Origin: Oscheius onirici
Lineage: Eukaryota; Nematoda; Chromadorea; Rhabditida; Rhabditidae
Length of the DNA stretch: 64,000 nt
Direction of reading: 5' to 3'
Assembly: GCA_932521025.1 (NCBI GenBank)
Contig: OW051471.1
Span: 1,612,001-1,676,000 of the forward strand
Every line of letters starts with the position of its first letter. Position 1 is the stretch's first letter. The notes under the pieces are model-generated. The model saw only the letters and a list, made by a program, of their open reading frames with translations, did not search any database and was not told the origin of the DNA. The position numbers and the translations under genes are program-made. This document shows, piece after piece, positions 22,215 through 33,631 of this stretch.

Positions 22215-22668
22215 AGGGACAGTCTCATTATAACCAGATTGAAATATTCTAGAAAGCCCGCGCACTCCAACCTCAAACACCTCAAATCTTGAATTTCCGT
22301 GTTTTACTCGTTCTATGCTTATTTTTTCGATTTTTACTTGTTTTTAATTAATTTCTCGTCAAATTTTAGCCCTAAAATGAGTGGTGGAACGCTAAAAATG
22401 GTGGAAAAATGAAAAAAAAAAGACAAAAACTCACTTTTTGGCCTAAAATACGTTATTTCCGCTTATTTCCGTCATTTTTCCACCAATTTTAGTGTCCCAC
22501 TACTCATTTTAGGGGTTATTTTTGACGAGAAATCGATTAGAAACAAGTAAAAATCGAAAAAAGTAGTGGAGAACGAGAAAAGCGCCAAAAAGAAATTTGT
22601 CGTGGGTCCCGCCACGCAGTTGCCTGATTTCCCCTGATCACACGTTCACACACAATGAGACTGTCCCT
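22215..22668. mobile_element. Palindromic TTAA MITE, copy 3
   Basis: Perfect TTAA on both sides (22211-22214, 22669-22672), ends AGGGACAGTCTCATTA and complement, 454 bp. It lies upstream of the GPCR gene. Confidence 0.88.
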
Positions 22669-22754
22669 TTAACTTTCCAACTATTTCTGGTCTCAATTTT
22701 TCACGCCCTCTCGCTTCCATAGATTAGATGATGTTCGCTCATTGTCAGTCTCTT

Positions 22755-22929
22755 TATGGATGATGAACCCCAAATTGAGAAGGGGGAATCTCTTGTTTTG
22801 GCTTGCCAATAATTGCCCATTTCTCCACCTCCTCAATCCAAAAGCCGTCTTGATCTTTCCGACAAGAAAGAAAAAGCCGCCTCGTCATATGAGAAGAGGG
22901 AACATTACGCGATCTCTGCTCATTTTTGA
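22755..22929 (+). pseudogene. Coding-like fragment with an in-frame stop
   Basis: From ATG 22755 the frame reads MDDEPQIEKGESLVLACQ, then TAA, then continues in the same frame as LPISPPPQSKSRLDLSDKKE and AASSYEKREHYAISAHF to TGA. The composition on both sides of the TAA is protein-like. A relic exon or two exons with an unclear splice are both possible; chance is not excluded. Confidence 0.25.
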
Positions 22930-22999
22930 CCCGGTTTCTTATCTTGGCTTTCCTTTATTATTTTCCCACCTCCTGTCATGTACTATTGTTAGTTTCTGA

Positions 23000-23911
23000 C
23001 TGGTACAGTGCCTAAAAGTCTTCTTTTCGACAGAAGTTTGCCGCAAAATGGCGAGTAGTATCGTGGACTGGGAGCGGAATACGGGCTGTGGATTATTTAC
23101 TTCCAAGGGGCAAAAATACATCATTTTTGTAACTCACAAGAATTTTTTTGGAATAGTACTGCTGTTTTATTTTAGCACCGAGACTAAAAAAACTTATCAG
23201 AGATGATAGTAAACTTGTATGAAAGGTACAAGCACGATACTTTCAGGTATTTTTGATTTGGCAAGCCCAACGGAACAAGTTTAGCAACCCGTTCATATAT
23301 TATATTATTGAAAGAAAGACGCGTTTGTTTTATTCTTTTCGATAAAAATTGAAGATTTCCGAATCAGTGAGGACTGGAAATGATTGATTGCCCGAAGTTG
23401 GGACTATCTGGTGGACGTGAAACATTAATTTTTGGGTGAAATGGTGAAGCACTTGTCAACTGATCCTCTGAACCTTTCGCTAGCTAGATCATTCCACCTG
23501 GATCACTCTTTCTTTCCCTACTTATTTCTGTCAATCGTACCGTGAAATTGTTCTTTCAGTTTTCTTTTCAAACCTGTTCGAGAAAAATAACTTTATTTTC
23601 TCAGCACTTTTGCAGAGAACTGAAATCATTCCGATCAAAAAATCATGATTCACGAAGTTTATAAGATGTTTTCCTTGCAGAAACTTGTTACTCCTTGGGG
23701 GATTTTCTGGTTCTCAAAACTTTTTTGATCATATTTTGTCAGACAGACGTTTTCTCTAGGCTCTTGTCCACGAAAATTTAATGTTTCAATTGGTGTGCTA
23801 GATCATTATCATGCCAAGAATAGACAGTACTTCGTCGTAGTTTTGATGTAAAAAGCAAATTTTCATCTTCTTTCTTTCCAACTTTTTCATCTCTTCACCG
23901 AATTTCTTTCA
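23000..23911. other. Upstream region of the GPCR gene
   Basis: No open frame or repeat that I can support. It should hold the promoter of the GPCR gene, but no motif stands out. Confidence 0.4.
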
Positions 23912-23912
23912 G
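23903..23912 (+). promoter_or_regulatory. Probable trans-splice acceptor of the GPCR gene
   Basis: TTTCTTTCAG ends one base before the initiating ATG at 23914, the tight spacing usual for spliced-leader addition in nematodes. Confidence 0.65.
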
Positions 23913-23913
23913 A

Positions 23914-26900
23914 ATGGACGAGGAGGACTTGGAACTGTCTCTAAACTTTACAGCTCCTCCAGAGGATCAGAGCTCCCGGTACACTCTGAAGCTGTGTCTT
24001 TCCATCGCCTACTGTGCCCTCTGGATCATTGGAAGCATAGGAAATGGGTGGGTTTTAGGGTTGTAGAAACGAGGAAAGGAAAAAAACGAAGTAAAATGGT
24101 CATAATCAAGTGAGAAAAATCAGATTATCGCCGTGAGAAATTGCAGCTTTACAAGCATCTCTATATTTATACAACTGATGAAAGCAACTTTCACAATCAG
24201 AACGAACCTAGGTGTTTGAAGTTAAAAAAAGAATGAAATTGAAATTGAGGAAAACGCTCCCGTAGTGGAAATCCTTTTTTGGATGGAGAACCAGTGACCG
24301 TAGTGAACGACTCAAAGGTCGCTATTGATACCAAAGAAGTTGAGCTAATACTGACGGTGTTTAGCGGCGCTTTTACTTCGAAGCCAAAAACTTTCATCTT
24401 TTCAGAATCGTCATCGTGATGATAATCAACGTCTTAACTTCCATGAAGAGGAAACAGACACAGAGACGGAAGCAGCTTTCTGGTTCCAACACCAACCACG
24501 TATTCATTTACATTTTAGGTACTTTTTCTCGCTTAGATACTCTCTTTTAGTTACATTTGTTCTTCTGACAGTTGTTCTGGAAACAGAAATTGTGTGGCAA
24601 ACTTTCGAAAAGATTGTTTCAAATATTTGGCATATGTCCGTTCCAATTTTCCTACCTAGTTTACACCTTTATAAGCTTTTCAACTTGTGTCCATTTTTTG
24701 CTCAATTTTCATTCAATAGTATATGTAGTTGGGTCTGCTTTTTTCAATCACAGAAGAGAAAAGTATCTACAGCCGTTGCCGAGCGGATATTAAGTTTCGT
24801 TACGCGGAATTGCGTACAACTCATTTTTCCACACAACATTGAATAAATTGCTTACGAAACTTCGCGTAGTGAAAAGTACGCAGCCTGTAGAGAACATTTT
24901 TAGGAGAAATAACGCGTAGAACAAGCACGTATCGTGAAATCTTCTTTCTATGGAAAGTTTGAAGCAGAAGAAAAAAAAGTGCAAAGTTTCCAAGCATGCC
25001 GGCACATCTGCAAATACTTGTTCTCTTTTCACAAATTTGGCTTCCCTTTTTTCTCGAAACTGGGAGAGGAAACTTCAATTTTAGGCCTTTCAATAGTGGA
25101 CTTTCTCGTCATCATGCATCTACCCTTCCTGGTGGCTGATCTGCTCCAAGGACAGTGGCTTTTCGGCTCCTTTATGTGCAAAATCTACTGGTTTGGAGAG
25201 AGTGTCAACAAGTTGCTATCTTCGTTCATCATGACTGTTCTGAGCTGGGACAGATATCTCGCAGTGTGCAGTCCAGTGGCTTCTATAAGGTAAGTCTTTT
25301 TTTAGCTACAGTCAGAGTATAAAGTTGGGTACGAGGCATTGTGACAATTCCTCTAACAATAAGCGATCGTTCTTTTCTAAAAAAAAAACCAATATAGGTC
25401 TCGCCAAAATGATCTTCAAATTTTGTTTCCACGCGTCAAAACTATTTTTCACGTTTACGGGTTTTACCATGGATTTTTACCAGTTTTTTTTGTTACAGTA
25501 TTGAGGGTTGTACCCGTATGCGACAATGTGAAAAATAGTTTTGGCGTGCGGAACCAAAAATTGAGGGTGATTTTGGCGAGACCTATATTTTTTTGTCAAG
25601 AAAAAGTCTCTAAAGAATTGTCCGGAAACATCAAAAATTTTTAAGTGCAGCTGTTGAAACACACCGTGCGCACGCAATTTCGCATAAAAAACGGAAAGTG
25701 CGCTATGTGAAAGGTTGAGAGATCATCACCGTAACCCTTTTTTTCGATCATTATAACAACTAAACGAAGGATACTCGTACACGAAACTTGGCTGATTATC
25801 CTACGTCTACGTACTAAAGCTGCACGAAACTTCTGGGTTACGGTAATTACCTCGTTTTATTGAACAAACCACAGTAGATCGAATTACGGCAGCTGCATTT
25901 GACATTTTCGTCCATTGCAAGGTGTTTTCTTTCACTTTTTTCTTCCACTGGCTATTTTCAACATGCTTTTTACGATAAACACCATGAGAACAGAAGAAAA
26001 CGACAAAAAACAGTGAAAACCCCAGTTTGTCAAGGTTTATTGCGCTTCCCGCCATTTTTTTGAGCTCGCTGCGCGCCAGCTTGCTCGCACGGGCGCAGTA
26101 GGGTCACACTCGCTTTAAAGGATTGTTTTTTTCTCGTTTTTGACTGCGTTTTAGAACTCAGCGTATAAACTTACCTACTTGATGTAAAAACTGAAAGAAA
26201 ATCACCCATTTTCAGAGCGCCACGGCTGTTTTATCGAGAAAACTGTCATTTTATGTCAATTGAGCATCAAAAGTGTTGTTTTTCCCGTTATAGGTGTAGA
26301 ATTCGATAACAACGTCAAAAATATAAGAAAATGCCAAAAATAACCTAATAATGAAAGAAGTAGCAAAAATCGTATTTAGGCACGAAATTTCAAATTGACG
26401 CGCAAACATGGGTGCCGCTCTTTGTTGGAAATGGACCATAGCAATACACCAACATTTTCTCTGAAAAATGGCTAAGTCCGAAAATGCAGGGGGTGAGGTG
26501 TATGATCCGGGCCCCAAATCGAAAATCGAAAAAAACCCTCCTCTAGAGTCGGAAAAGTTACATGGCCAGAATCAGAAAAAAATTCTGATTCCCCTGCCGA
26601 AGGCCGATTTTTTGTATCGCGAGTACCGTTCGAACATTTCCCAGGAATGAACCCAATAGGTGATCTCGAAACGGATTCAATATACAGTTTTATTGAAACA
26701 ATGCGAAAAAGAGCACAGTATTCGAAAAGTGGCCCGTTTTCCCTCATATTTTGAAGAAAAATGCATCTTTTCCTCAAAAACTATTACCAGATTACCGAAA
26801 ACTTCCGAGCTTTATGGAATCCAGCCGGCTTCGCCGCCTGTCGGCGACTTTTCTACTTGTGTTTTCATCTTTACTTCTGATCCTTTATTTATCAACCGAT

Positions 26901-29900
26901 CTCTTCTGATCCCTTCCCCAGTCAACAGATCCCTTCTGATCCTGTCACGTCTTCTTCCTTCCCTAATCAATCGGCCCTTTTCATTCTTTCCCAGGGTTCT
27001 CATCCCTTCCTAAAGAACCGAAACGAATTGTCCTATTTTCTAGCCATCCGATCCCTCTCTGATCTTATACAGCTCAACCGGTCCCTTCTTATCCCCTAGC
27101 GGTTACTCTGACTGTATTTCCTACTCAAAACAATTTAGCAAAAATATTTGGCGAGGAGGGGAGTCGAACCCGGGTCGTCTGGGTAACAGCGGCGACTCTT
27201 AACAACACACCAAAATTTGAGGTCTCGGCGAAACAAACAAACAAACACACAGAGTCTACCACAAACACCATTGCGCTTTAGTAGTAGAGAGATCTTTACC
27301 ACAAAACAAAAAAATCGTTTTCCAGGATTCGATCTAACAATGTTTCTGTCGTTGTACTGATCGTCTCTTCTCTATTCGCCACCGTCCTTCTCATTCCAGT
27401 TCTTACACAGACGACCGTCTTTAAAATCGACAAAATGCTAATGATTCCACTGGAGGAAGAGAGTGAGGAACTGAGACAGTCTGGTAGGTCAAAAATACTT
27501 GGGAGCTGTGAAAAAGGGTGTCTTCCGTACATAAACGTACACCGAATGACGTGTTTTATGGCCTCTTTTATATTTGAAATTCAAGCTGTGGTCACTACAG
27601 TTCTTATCTATTAGCTGGTATCCAGTAGTAAGAAAACACTGCGGCAGCATTCTAATCAGGGTTGGGCGAGCAGCGGCTTTTCGCACGAGCAGGCCCTCCT
27701 AAATATTCCGATGAGCGTTTCGCTGGTTTTCATTTTCGTGACGGTTGAAGTCGATAGAGACCAAAGAGAAAATTAGTTATCGGAATAAGATAAAGTTAGG
27801 ACTCTGTTAGAAAAAGTACTTTTCGAAGCTCAATAATGGGAAGGTACTAATTCAAATAAGAGAACGATCATTTACGGGCACGAGCATTTTGCGAGTCTTC
27901 GAGCCGAGCACGAGCGCTCGTGAGTTTGGTTGTTCGCCTGACGAGCGAGCTGCTTGTGCTCGTGCTCGCGCCAACCAAACAGCGAGCACGAGCGCTCGCC
28001 CAACCCTGATTATAATACTGAGTGAAATTTTTCTGAATTTTCTGCTGAATAAATAGAAAGTTTCGTGCTTCACTGAGAGTTGCAGAAGAGGACTAATGAA
28101 ACTAAATGCTATTTGTTTTCACTCGGTAAAAAACACATCCTTCTAGAAAGTCTGTCCGGGTCTAAAGTTCTTCTAAAAAAATTCTCAGAGCCAGCATTTG
28201 GGTTGTTTGTCTTCAATTTTTGGGTTATTTTTGTATTTTACTATGTTATTATAGTGCGCGTCTTGTAAAAGCATCCTTACTTTTGGAGTGCTATCTAGTT
28301 ATTTAGCAGTTACGTTGAACAGAACGAAGTGGTTTTGTCCGTAAAGATATAGCAAACTTTGATCTGTTTTCACAACTCTCAAACATAACTCAATAGATCG
28401 AAATCTCGTTCACAGCCAAAATAAATCTGTAAAGTTTTCTGATTGTTCCATGTTTCAGCTTCAAGCTACATTGCTTGACGAAGATTTGAATTTGCTTTTT
28501 TTTCGCATTTTTTCAAAATTGCTTTTTTACCATTTTCTAATCGTACATTTTGACCTCGAGACAGCCTCTCATTTACTTCATGTTTCAAAACCTACATAAC
28601 ACAATTCAAAGTGAACTGCATGCACTTTTTTATTGGTAAATACCAACTTTTTATTCAACTGTTTTCAGACATGCGCGGAACAACAATGCGTAAGTGCATG
28701 TTCGACGCCGATCCAACTTTTACTCTCTACACTTTTGTCATTGGATTTCTGCTTCCAGCTCTCCTGATCACTCTCTTCTACACTCGCGTTCGTTTTTATT
28801 CTTCTTCCGTACAAAACACTCTGTCCATTTTGAAGAAGACGATCCCGAACCAGTTTCCATTCGTTCCGATACCCATTTCCATCAATTTACTAAACAAAAA
28901 TTGAATACTCAGCGAAGAGTAAGCAGCTAATTTGCGTAAACGTGTCTCTAAGCGAATAGAAACGGTTACGGTATCGTCCTGCTCAAAATTAGCAGACTAT
29001 CTATTTTTCCCAATTTGCAGGTAATCTACAAAGTACAAAAGAACTCGAAGAGCATGCGTGCTCTTCGATCCCAATCTTCGGAAGCTTGTGGCCGAAAGGA
29101 GAATGATCGTGTCAAGATGGTCAGTTCAAAAGAGAGAGGAAATTGAATTTTGTTAGGAGAGGGAGTCGTGAATCGGGCTATAATTTAGAGAGGGGATGTG
29201 TGGGTTTTGAGAAAAGTAAATAGGGGGGGGGGGTATTAATGTGAAAAAGACAGGATATTTACTTCTTGTTTTTGTTTTCCCGATACATCGCAAGACAATC
29301 TTCAATATTAAAGCGAAATGGTGTCTGTGGCTGACTCTGTGACTTTGTTTGTCTGTTTGTCCGAGGCCAAAAAAGTTTTGGTGTATTGTTAAGAGTCGCC
29401 GTCTTCACCCAGACGACCCGGGTTCGATTCCACTCCTCGCCAAATATTTTTGCAAAATTGTTTTGAGTAGAAAATAGAGTCAGGGTAGCCGCTAGGGGAT
29501 TAGGAGGGAGCGGTTGATCTGTATAAGTTCAGAGAGAGATCGGATAGCCGGAAAATAGGAGAATTCGTATCGGTTTGTAGGAAGGGGGTGAGAACCCTGG
29601 GAAAGAATGAAAAAGGTCCGATTGATTAGAGAAGGAAGAAAACGTGACAGGATCAGAAGAGATCGGTTGAGTAGGGAAGGGATCAAAAGTTCAGAAGAAA
29701 ACACAAGTAGAAAGCTGCCGACAGGCGGCGAAGCCGGCTGGTACTATACTATATCGTCTATTGTTATACTTGCAGCGAAACACGTTGTATTTGAAGTTTT
29801 TATCACTTTTTTGGGTTTACAAAAAATTATGGAAATCATGCAGCAAAAGTATCTCCCGGCATCACAAATTTTTGCAGTGGGCAGAAATGTGCCGGAGGTG

Positions 29901-32790
29901 CCAAGGAAACGAGAACTCGATTGTTACAACCTTTTAGTGACTTCTGTTTTGAACAAATTTCTAAGAAAAGTCACTAACCCTACAACCTCTTTTGGCTCAA
30001 GAAAACCACTATTTGGGCAATGTGGGCCAGTCAATGCTGAGCCATGCCAAGCCGCGGCACATCCCAAGCCATCCTGAGCGTCCTTCGTCTGAACATTTTG
30101 AGTCCAGTAGCGAAGTAAACAAACAGAAAAGCTCAGGATGGTGTGGCTCAGACCCACAAAATCACCAGCCCTGGGACCAGTGATACACATTTCAAAGTTC
30201 TATTCGAAGCTTTTCTGTTTGTTTCTACTTTACCTCAAATATAGTCAATCAATAAGTTTCCAATGGATGTCCAGTAGTACGAAAAAGTATACGAAATAAA
30301 TATCGACTGAAACAATGGATCAAATACCTTTTTTGCTGGGATTACTTATGTTCAAGTTACTCCTAAGTGTCTAGCCTTCTCCAAAGTTGCCCCTGACCCT
30401 AGCCGCCTTTCTTTCGATACTACGATATTTTCCAGGTGACGAAAAGAATAGTAGCCGTGATCGTCTTCTACTACTTTTGCTGGACTCCGCAATGGGCTCT
30501 GAACCTGATGACACAGTTCAACATGATCCACGCCAGCTGGATGACACCGGCTCTGTCTGCTGTTTTCTTCATTGCACATTTGCTGGTAAAAAAAATTCAT
30601 GAACGAAGCAACTATGGTAAAGAAAAATAGATGCCCTTTATAGAAAATTTGAAACACAGAATCTGTTTTTCTGCATCACAATTTCTCTAGTGGAAAAAAT
30701 GTAGGGTTTTTCTATACTTCAAAATGCCGGTATACGAAGCGAGAGAGCTTCTCCTTTGATAGAATAAACGAAGATGGTGTAAAAGACAACAATTTTTCCT
30801 ATGTGCAGTTAGAGAATGGGTGTGTTGAAATGATTATGGTCTGTTCAAAAAGAAGAGGGATTACCGTAAGATTTTAGCTCTTCCCTTCGAGACCCCCTTA
30901 GCATGCAAAAGTTGGATACTCAGCCAACAAATTTGAAAGATACGCAGCGAAAATAGGAATTTGTTGGCTGAGTATCAGAGATGTGCGGGAATGGTCAAAA
31001 AAATTCCCGCGGGAATCCGCGGGAATGTTTAGTCTCAAAACATTTTCCCGCGTCCCGCGGGAGGGAATCCCGTGCGGAATATTCCCGTGACAAGCAGTTT
31101 TTCCCGCGGGAATGACGGGAATCGCGGGAATTTTCCAAAAACGCTAATTTCGCTTATTTTCGTCGGGTTTTCGTTATGCAACTAATTTTCGCGCTGATTT
31201 TTAACAAGCTAATAGTCAAAAGGGCAGCTCTAAGCCGCTGACAGAAAAAATACCCCCTATTTGGAAAAAAAAAGTCGGTCCTTCCTTGATTTTTGCTGAC
31301 GAAAAACTCTGAAATCGCAAGAAAAAAGAGTCTGATTTTTCCCGCGAGAATCATGAAAATTCCCGCGGGAATGCACAGGTATTTTACTGTCTAATAATTA
31401 TTCCAGCGACCCGCAGGACGGGAATCCCGCGCTTTTTTCCCCCGTTCCCGCGGGAATCCTGCGGGAATTTCATTCCCGCACATCTCTGCTGAGTATCCAA
31501 TTTGTGCGTGCTAAGTGGGTCTCGAAGTGAAGAGATAAAATCTTACCGTAATCCCTCTTCATTTTGAACAGACTATACCTTTCAATAAGAACGCTTTCTG
31601 AAGGAAAGTCAGACAGATACAGAGGAAAATGAAAAATAAGACAGCAAAATGCTCAAAAGAGATTTGAGTGTAAGGAATGTCGCTTGACAGTCGCTTGACA
31701 GAATTGAAGCTATAGAATTGAATTTATAGAATTGAATTGAAGCTTTCAGGTCTGCTTCAACTCGGCCGCCAATCCTCTTCTTTACGCTCTGATTAACAGA
31801 GAGCTCCGACAACAACATGTCCGTGCCTTGCAGAAGAAGCGACAGAGCGTTTCTCTAGGAGCTAGGGAGTTCTTACAGAAGCAGAGGTGAGTAATAGTTG
31901 ACAGGCATCTGTATACCATAGCCAAACTTTGCTCAATGTTTGAGTCGCAAATGTGCTTTTTGAGTAAGTATGGTAGTTTTTTTTTTCGAAGAAATCGCAG
32001 CTTGAAACTGAACACGACTGTCATCTTTCCTATCGCAAAGAGAAACCTACTTTTTCCACCCGAGTTTGCACGAATCGGAATTTTTGATTCATTCATTTTA
32101 CACTAATATTTTTCATCAACATAGCAAAGTTTCTTCAGTTTATTGGGCTTTTATTCGAATTTTGAAACAATTTTCCAATATTTTCAGACTCGGTCACCAT
32201 CGTAACTCTGCCATGTCTGTGGTCTCAGTGAGCACAATAAAGGAAGATCGTGGATTTATAGGAAAGCTCTGGGATCGGTTCACCTACATTTTTAGGAGAA
32301 TGAGGAGAAGGAGCTTTGATGGGTACGTGAGAGTCACGAAAGGTAAAAATTTGAAAGTTCAGACAGTCTAATGCTTCGAATGGAACTAGAGCTTCAATCG
32401 AGGAAATGAGGACCAAGACTGATCAGGTTTGTTGATAAAATCGATAGATTTGGCTAAGAATAGTAAGAAGACAGTTTTCCGAATTTTTCACATTTAGCCG
32501 CGGAATTATTGAAAAAAACTTTTGTAAGACAAGAAACTTTTTTGGGAACTGGGCAATATTCAAAGAAGAGAGCACAACTATAACAGTAATCTGCGAAACA
32601 AAAATAGTTTGTTCGATGACATTTCAGAAAAAGAGAAATGTTTCAACGGCACTATAAGTTTTTCATGGGAAAACAGAATGCGATCGTTAGTCGTAACGAA
32701 TGGCAAAATTCCACAAAATATTTTTAGTTCTCCACGATGTCAACAGTCCCCGAAATTATCATTTGTGACTCTGGCGACGACTACCTGTGA
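23914..32790 (+). CDS. Neuropeptide GPCR, somatostatin/allatostatin-C/opioid-like, rhodopsin class
   Basis: Eleven exons join in phase: 23914-24047, 24406-24518, 25085-25289, 27326-27483, 28669-28787, 29021-29119, 30436-30585, 31750-31886, 32188-32322, 32363-32426 and 32728-32790 (TGA), giving 458 residues. Seen in order: N-glycosylation site NFT (11-13); TM1 with GN (43-44); TM2 with Asp88; Cys114 and Cys213 for the extracellular disulphide; DRY (138-140); TM5 FLLP; TM6 CWTP (291-294); TM7 NPLLY (334-338); a basic juxtamembrane helix; a Ser/Arg-rich tail ending [21 protein letters not shown] and the TM5 and TM7 wording fit the somatostatin/allatostatin-C/opioid receptor group, which signals mostly through Gi/o. 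The position that is Asp3.32 in those receptors is Glu121. Large introns carry a SINE at 26819-27290 and hAT-type MITEs; two introns are 40-60 bp or less than 350 bp. AATAAA follows at 32818. The exact ligand and orthologue are not known to me. Confidence 0.93.
26819..27290 (-). mobile_element. SINE-like element type 4, copy c
   Basis: Minus-strand tRNA-like head with B-box (plus-strand GGAGTCGAACCCGGG, about 27160-27174) and the GC-rich end AGCCGGCTTCGCCGCC at 26822. It lies in intron 3 of the GPCR gene and ends only about 35 bp before exon 4. Confidence 0.72.
27657..28008. mobile_element. hAT-type MITE (CAGGGTTGGGCGAGC ends) in GPCR intron 4
   Basis: Terminal inverted repeat CAGGGTTGGGCGAGC with CAGGG start typical of hAT elements. 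Flanking octamers ATTCTAAT (27649-27656) and ATTATAAT (28009-28016) are an 8-bp target duplication with one change. The inside is full of GAGCACGAGC-type repeats. Confidence 0.82.
29312..29742 (+). mobile_element. SINE-like element type 4, copy d
   Basis: Plus-strand copy: head with TTTGGTGTATTGTTAAGAG (A-box-like), B-box GGTTCGATTCC (29421-29431), tandem body, GC-rich end near 29718-29742. In GPCR intron 6. Confidence 0.73.
30834..31577. mobile_element. Palindromic MITE (TATGGTCTGTTC ends), interrupted by a nested element
   Basis: Its two arms, 30834-30975 and 31489-31577, are together the same element as the uninterrupted 224-bp copy at 53714-53937, with ends TATGGTCTGTT and complement and probable TA target. 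In GPCR intron 7. Confidence 0.85.
30976..31488. mobile_element. hAT-type MITE (CAGAGATGTGCGGGAATG ends) nested in the palindromic MITE
   Basis: Ends CAGAGATGTGCGGGAATG and exact complement, 513 bp, with a perfect 8-bp target duplication CTGAGTAT (30968-30975, 31489-31496). The inside is rich in TCCCGCGGGAAT. A related element with the same ends is at 47442-48918. Confidence 0.93.
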
Positions 32791-32817
32791 TCTCCCTTTT
32801 TACTGCTTATGTGCTCA

Positions 32818-32823
32818 AATAAA
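32818..32823 (+). terminator. Polyadenylation signal AATAAA of the GPCR gene
   Basis: Canonical AATAAA 28 bp after the stop codon. Confidence 0.7.
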
Positions 32824-32829
32824 GAAAGC

Positions 32830-33631
32830 CAAGGACCAGGCTACTGGAACCTGTTTGAACTGCGAAATCACATATCCACGAAACCGCTTGAACTAAACTC
32901 TGAACAGAACTTTTTGGATGTTTGAAAGTATGAAAATATCGTGAGAATTTCGGAGCGTCTGTGTATCGATGTTTAGTGAAACATATTTGATCCTGGATAG
33001 CTTCGAATAAAGAGAATTTTTCTCCATTTTGTAAAGAGAAAAGTTTCAACAACATGACTTTCAATTAGTCACTCTAGTGGGAAAGGATTGCTAGATCTCG
33101 GCGAAAGTCATGGAGTAAGAATTCGCACTCGCCAATAGGGGTTCATCTTGTTGCGTTTCATTGCGACAGGCTCATAATTGAATTACTCTGCTGAAAAAAA
33201 AAGTAGACGAGAGCCGTGTTCTGTATCTTATACAAAAATTGAAACCTCAAGTTACTTTCCTCTTGTCATTGGAAAATTGGTCACTTTTTCTGAGTCTAAA
33301 TTGCTTTTTCTTTACATTTTGTAATGTTATGCCAAGTTGTAGTCCAAATCGTAAGAGACAAACCTATTGAATGTGCTGAAAAGTGACCCAAAATGAATCA
33401 AGAATGCACTATTATTTCATTACTTTACCAAACTTTACGTTGTCTTCGCTTATGCTTGGAAAAATTCGAGGAATCGTGTCGATCACTTGAAGCCCTGTAT
33501 TTACTCATTCGTGAAACATAAAAAAAGTTCATTTCCGTAAAAGTAAAGTAGGCACAATGGCATAGAGAGAGAAAACAACCCGTCTAATTTTTTTTCAGTA
33601 CAGCCTTCTCTCCACACATAAATGACAATAA
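32830..33631. other. Spacer between convergent genes
   Basis: The 3' regions of the GPCR (plus) and the ion channel (minus) face each other here. No other feature is seen. Confidence 0.5.

Noticed and set aside
29386-29440. tRNA gene with B-box GGTTCGATTCC
   Set aside because: The same head recurs in several repeats with a shared non-tRNA body, and the 5' acceptor strand does not pair with the 3' end, so it is a SINE head.
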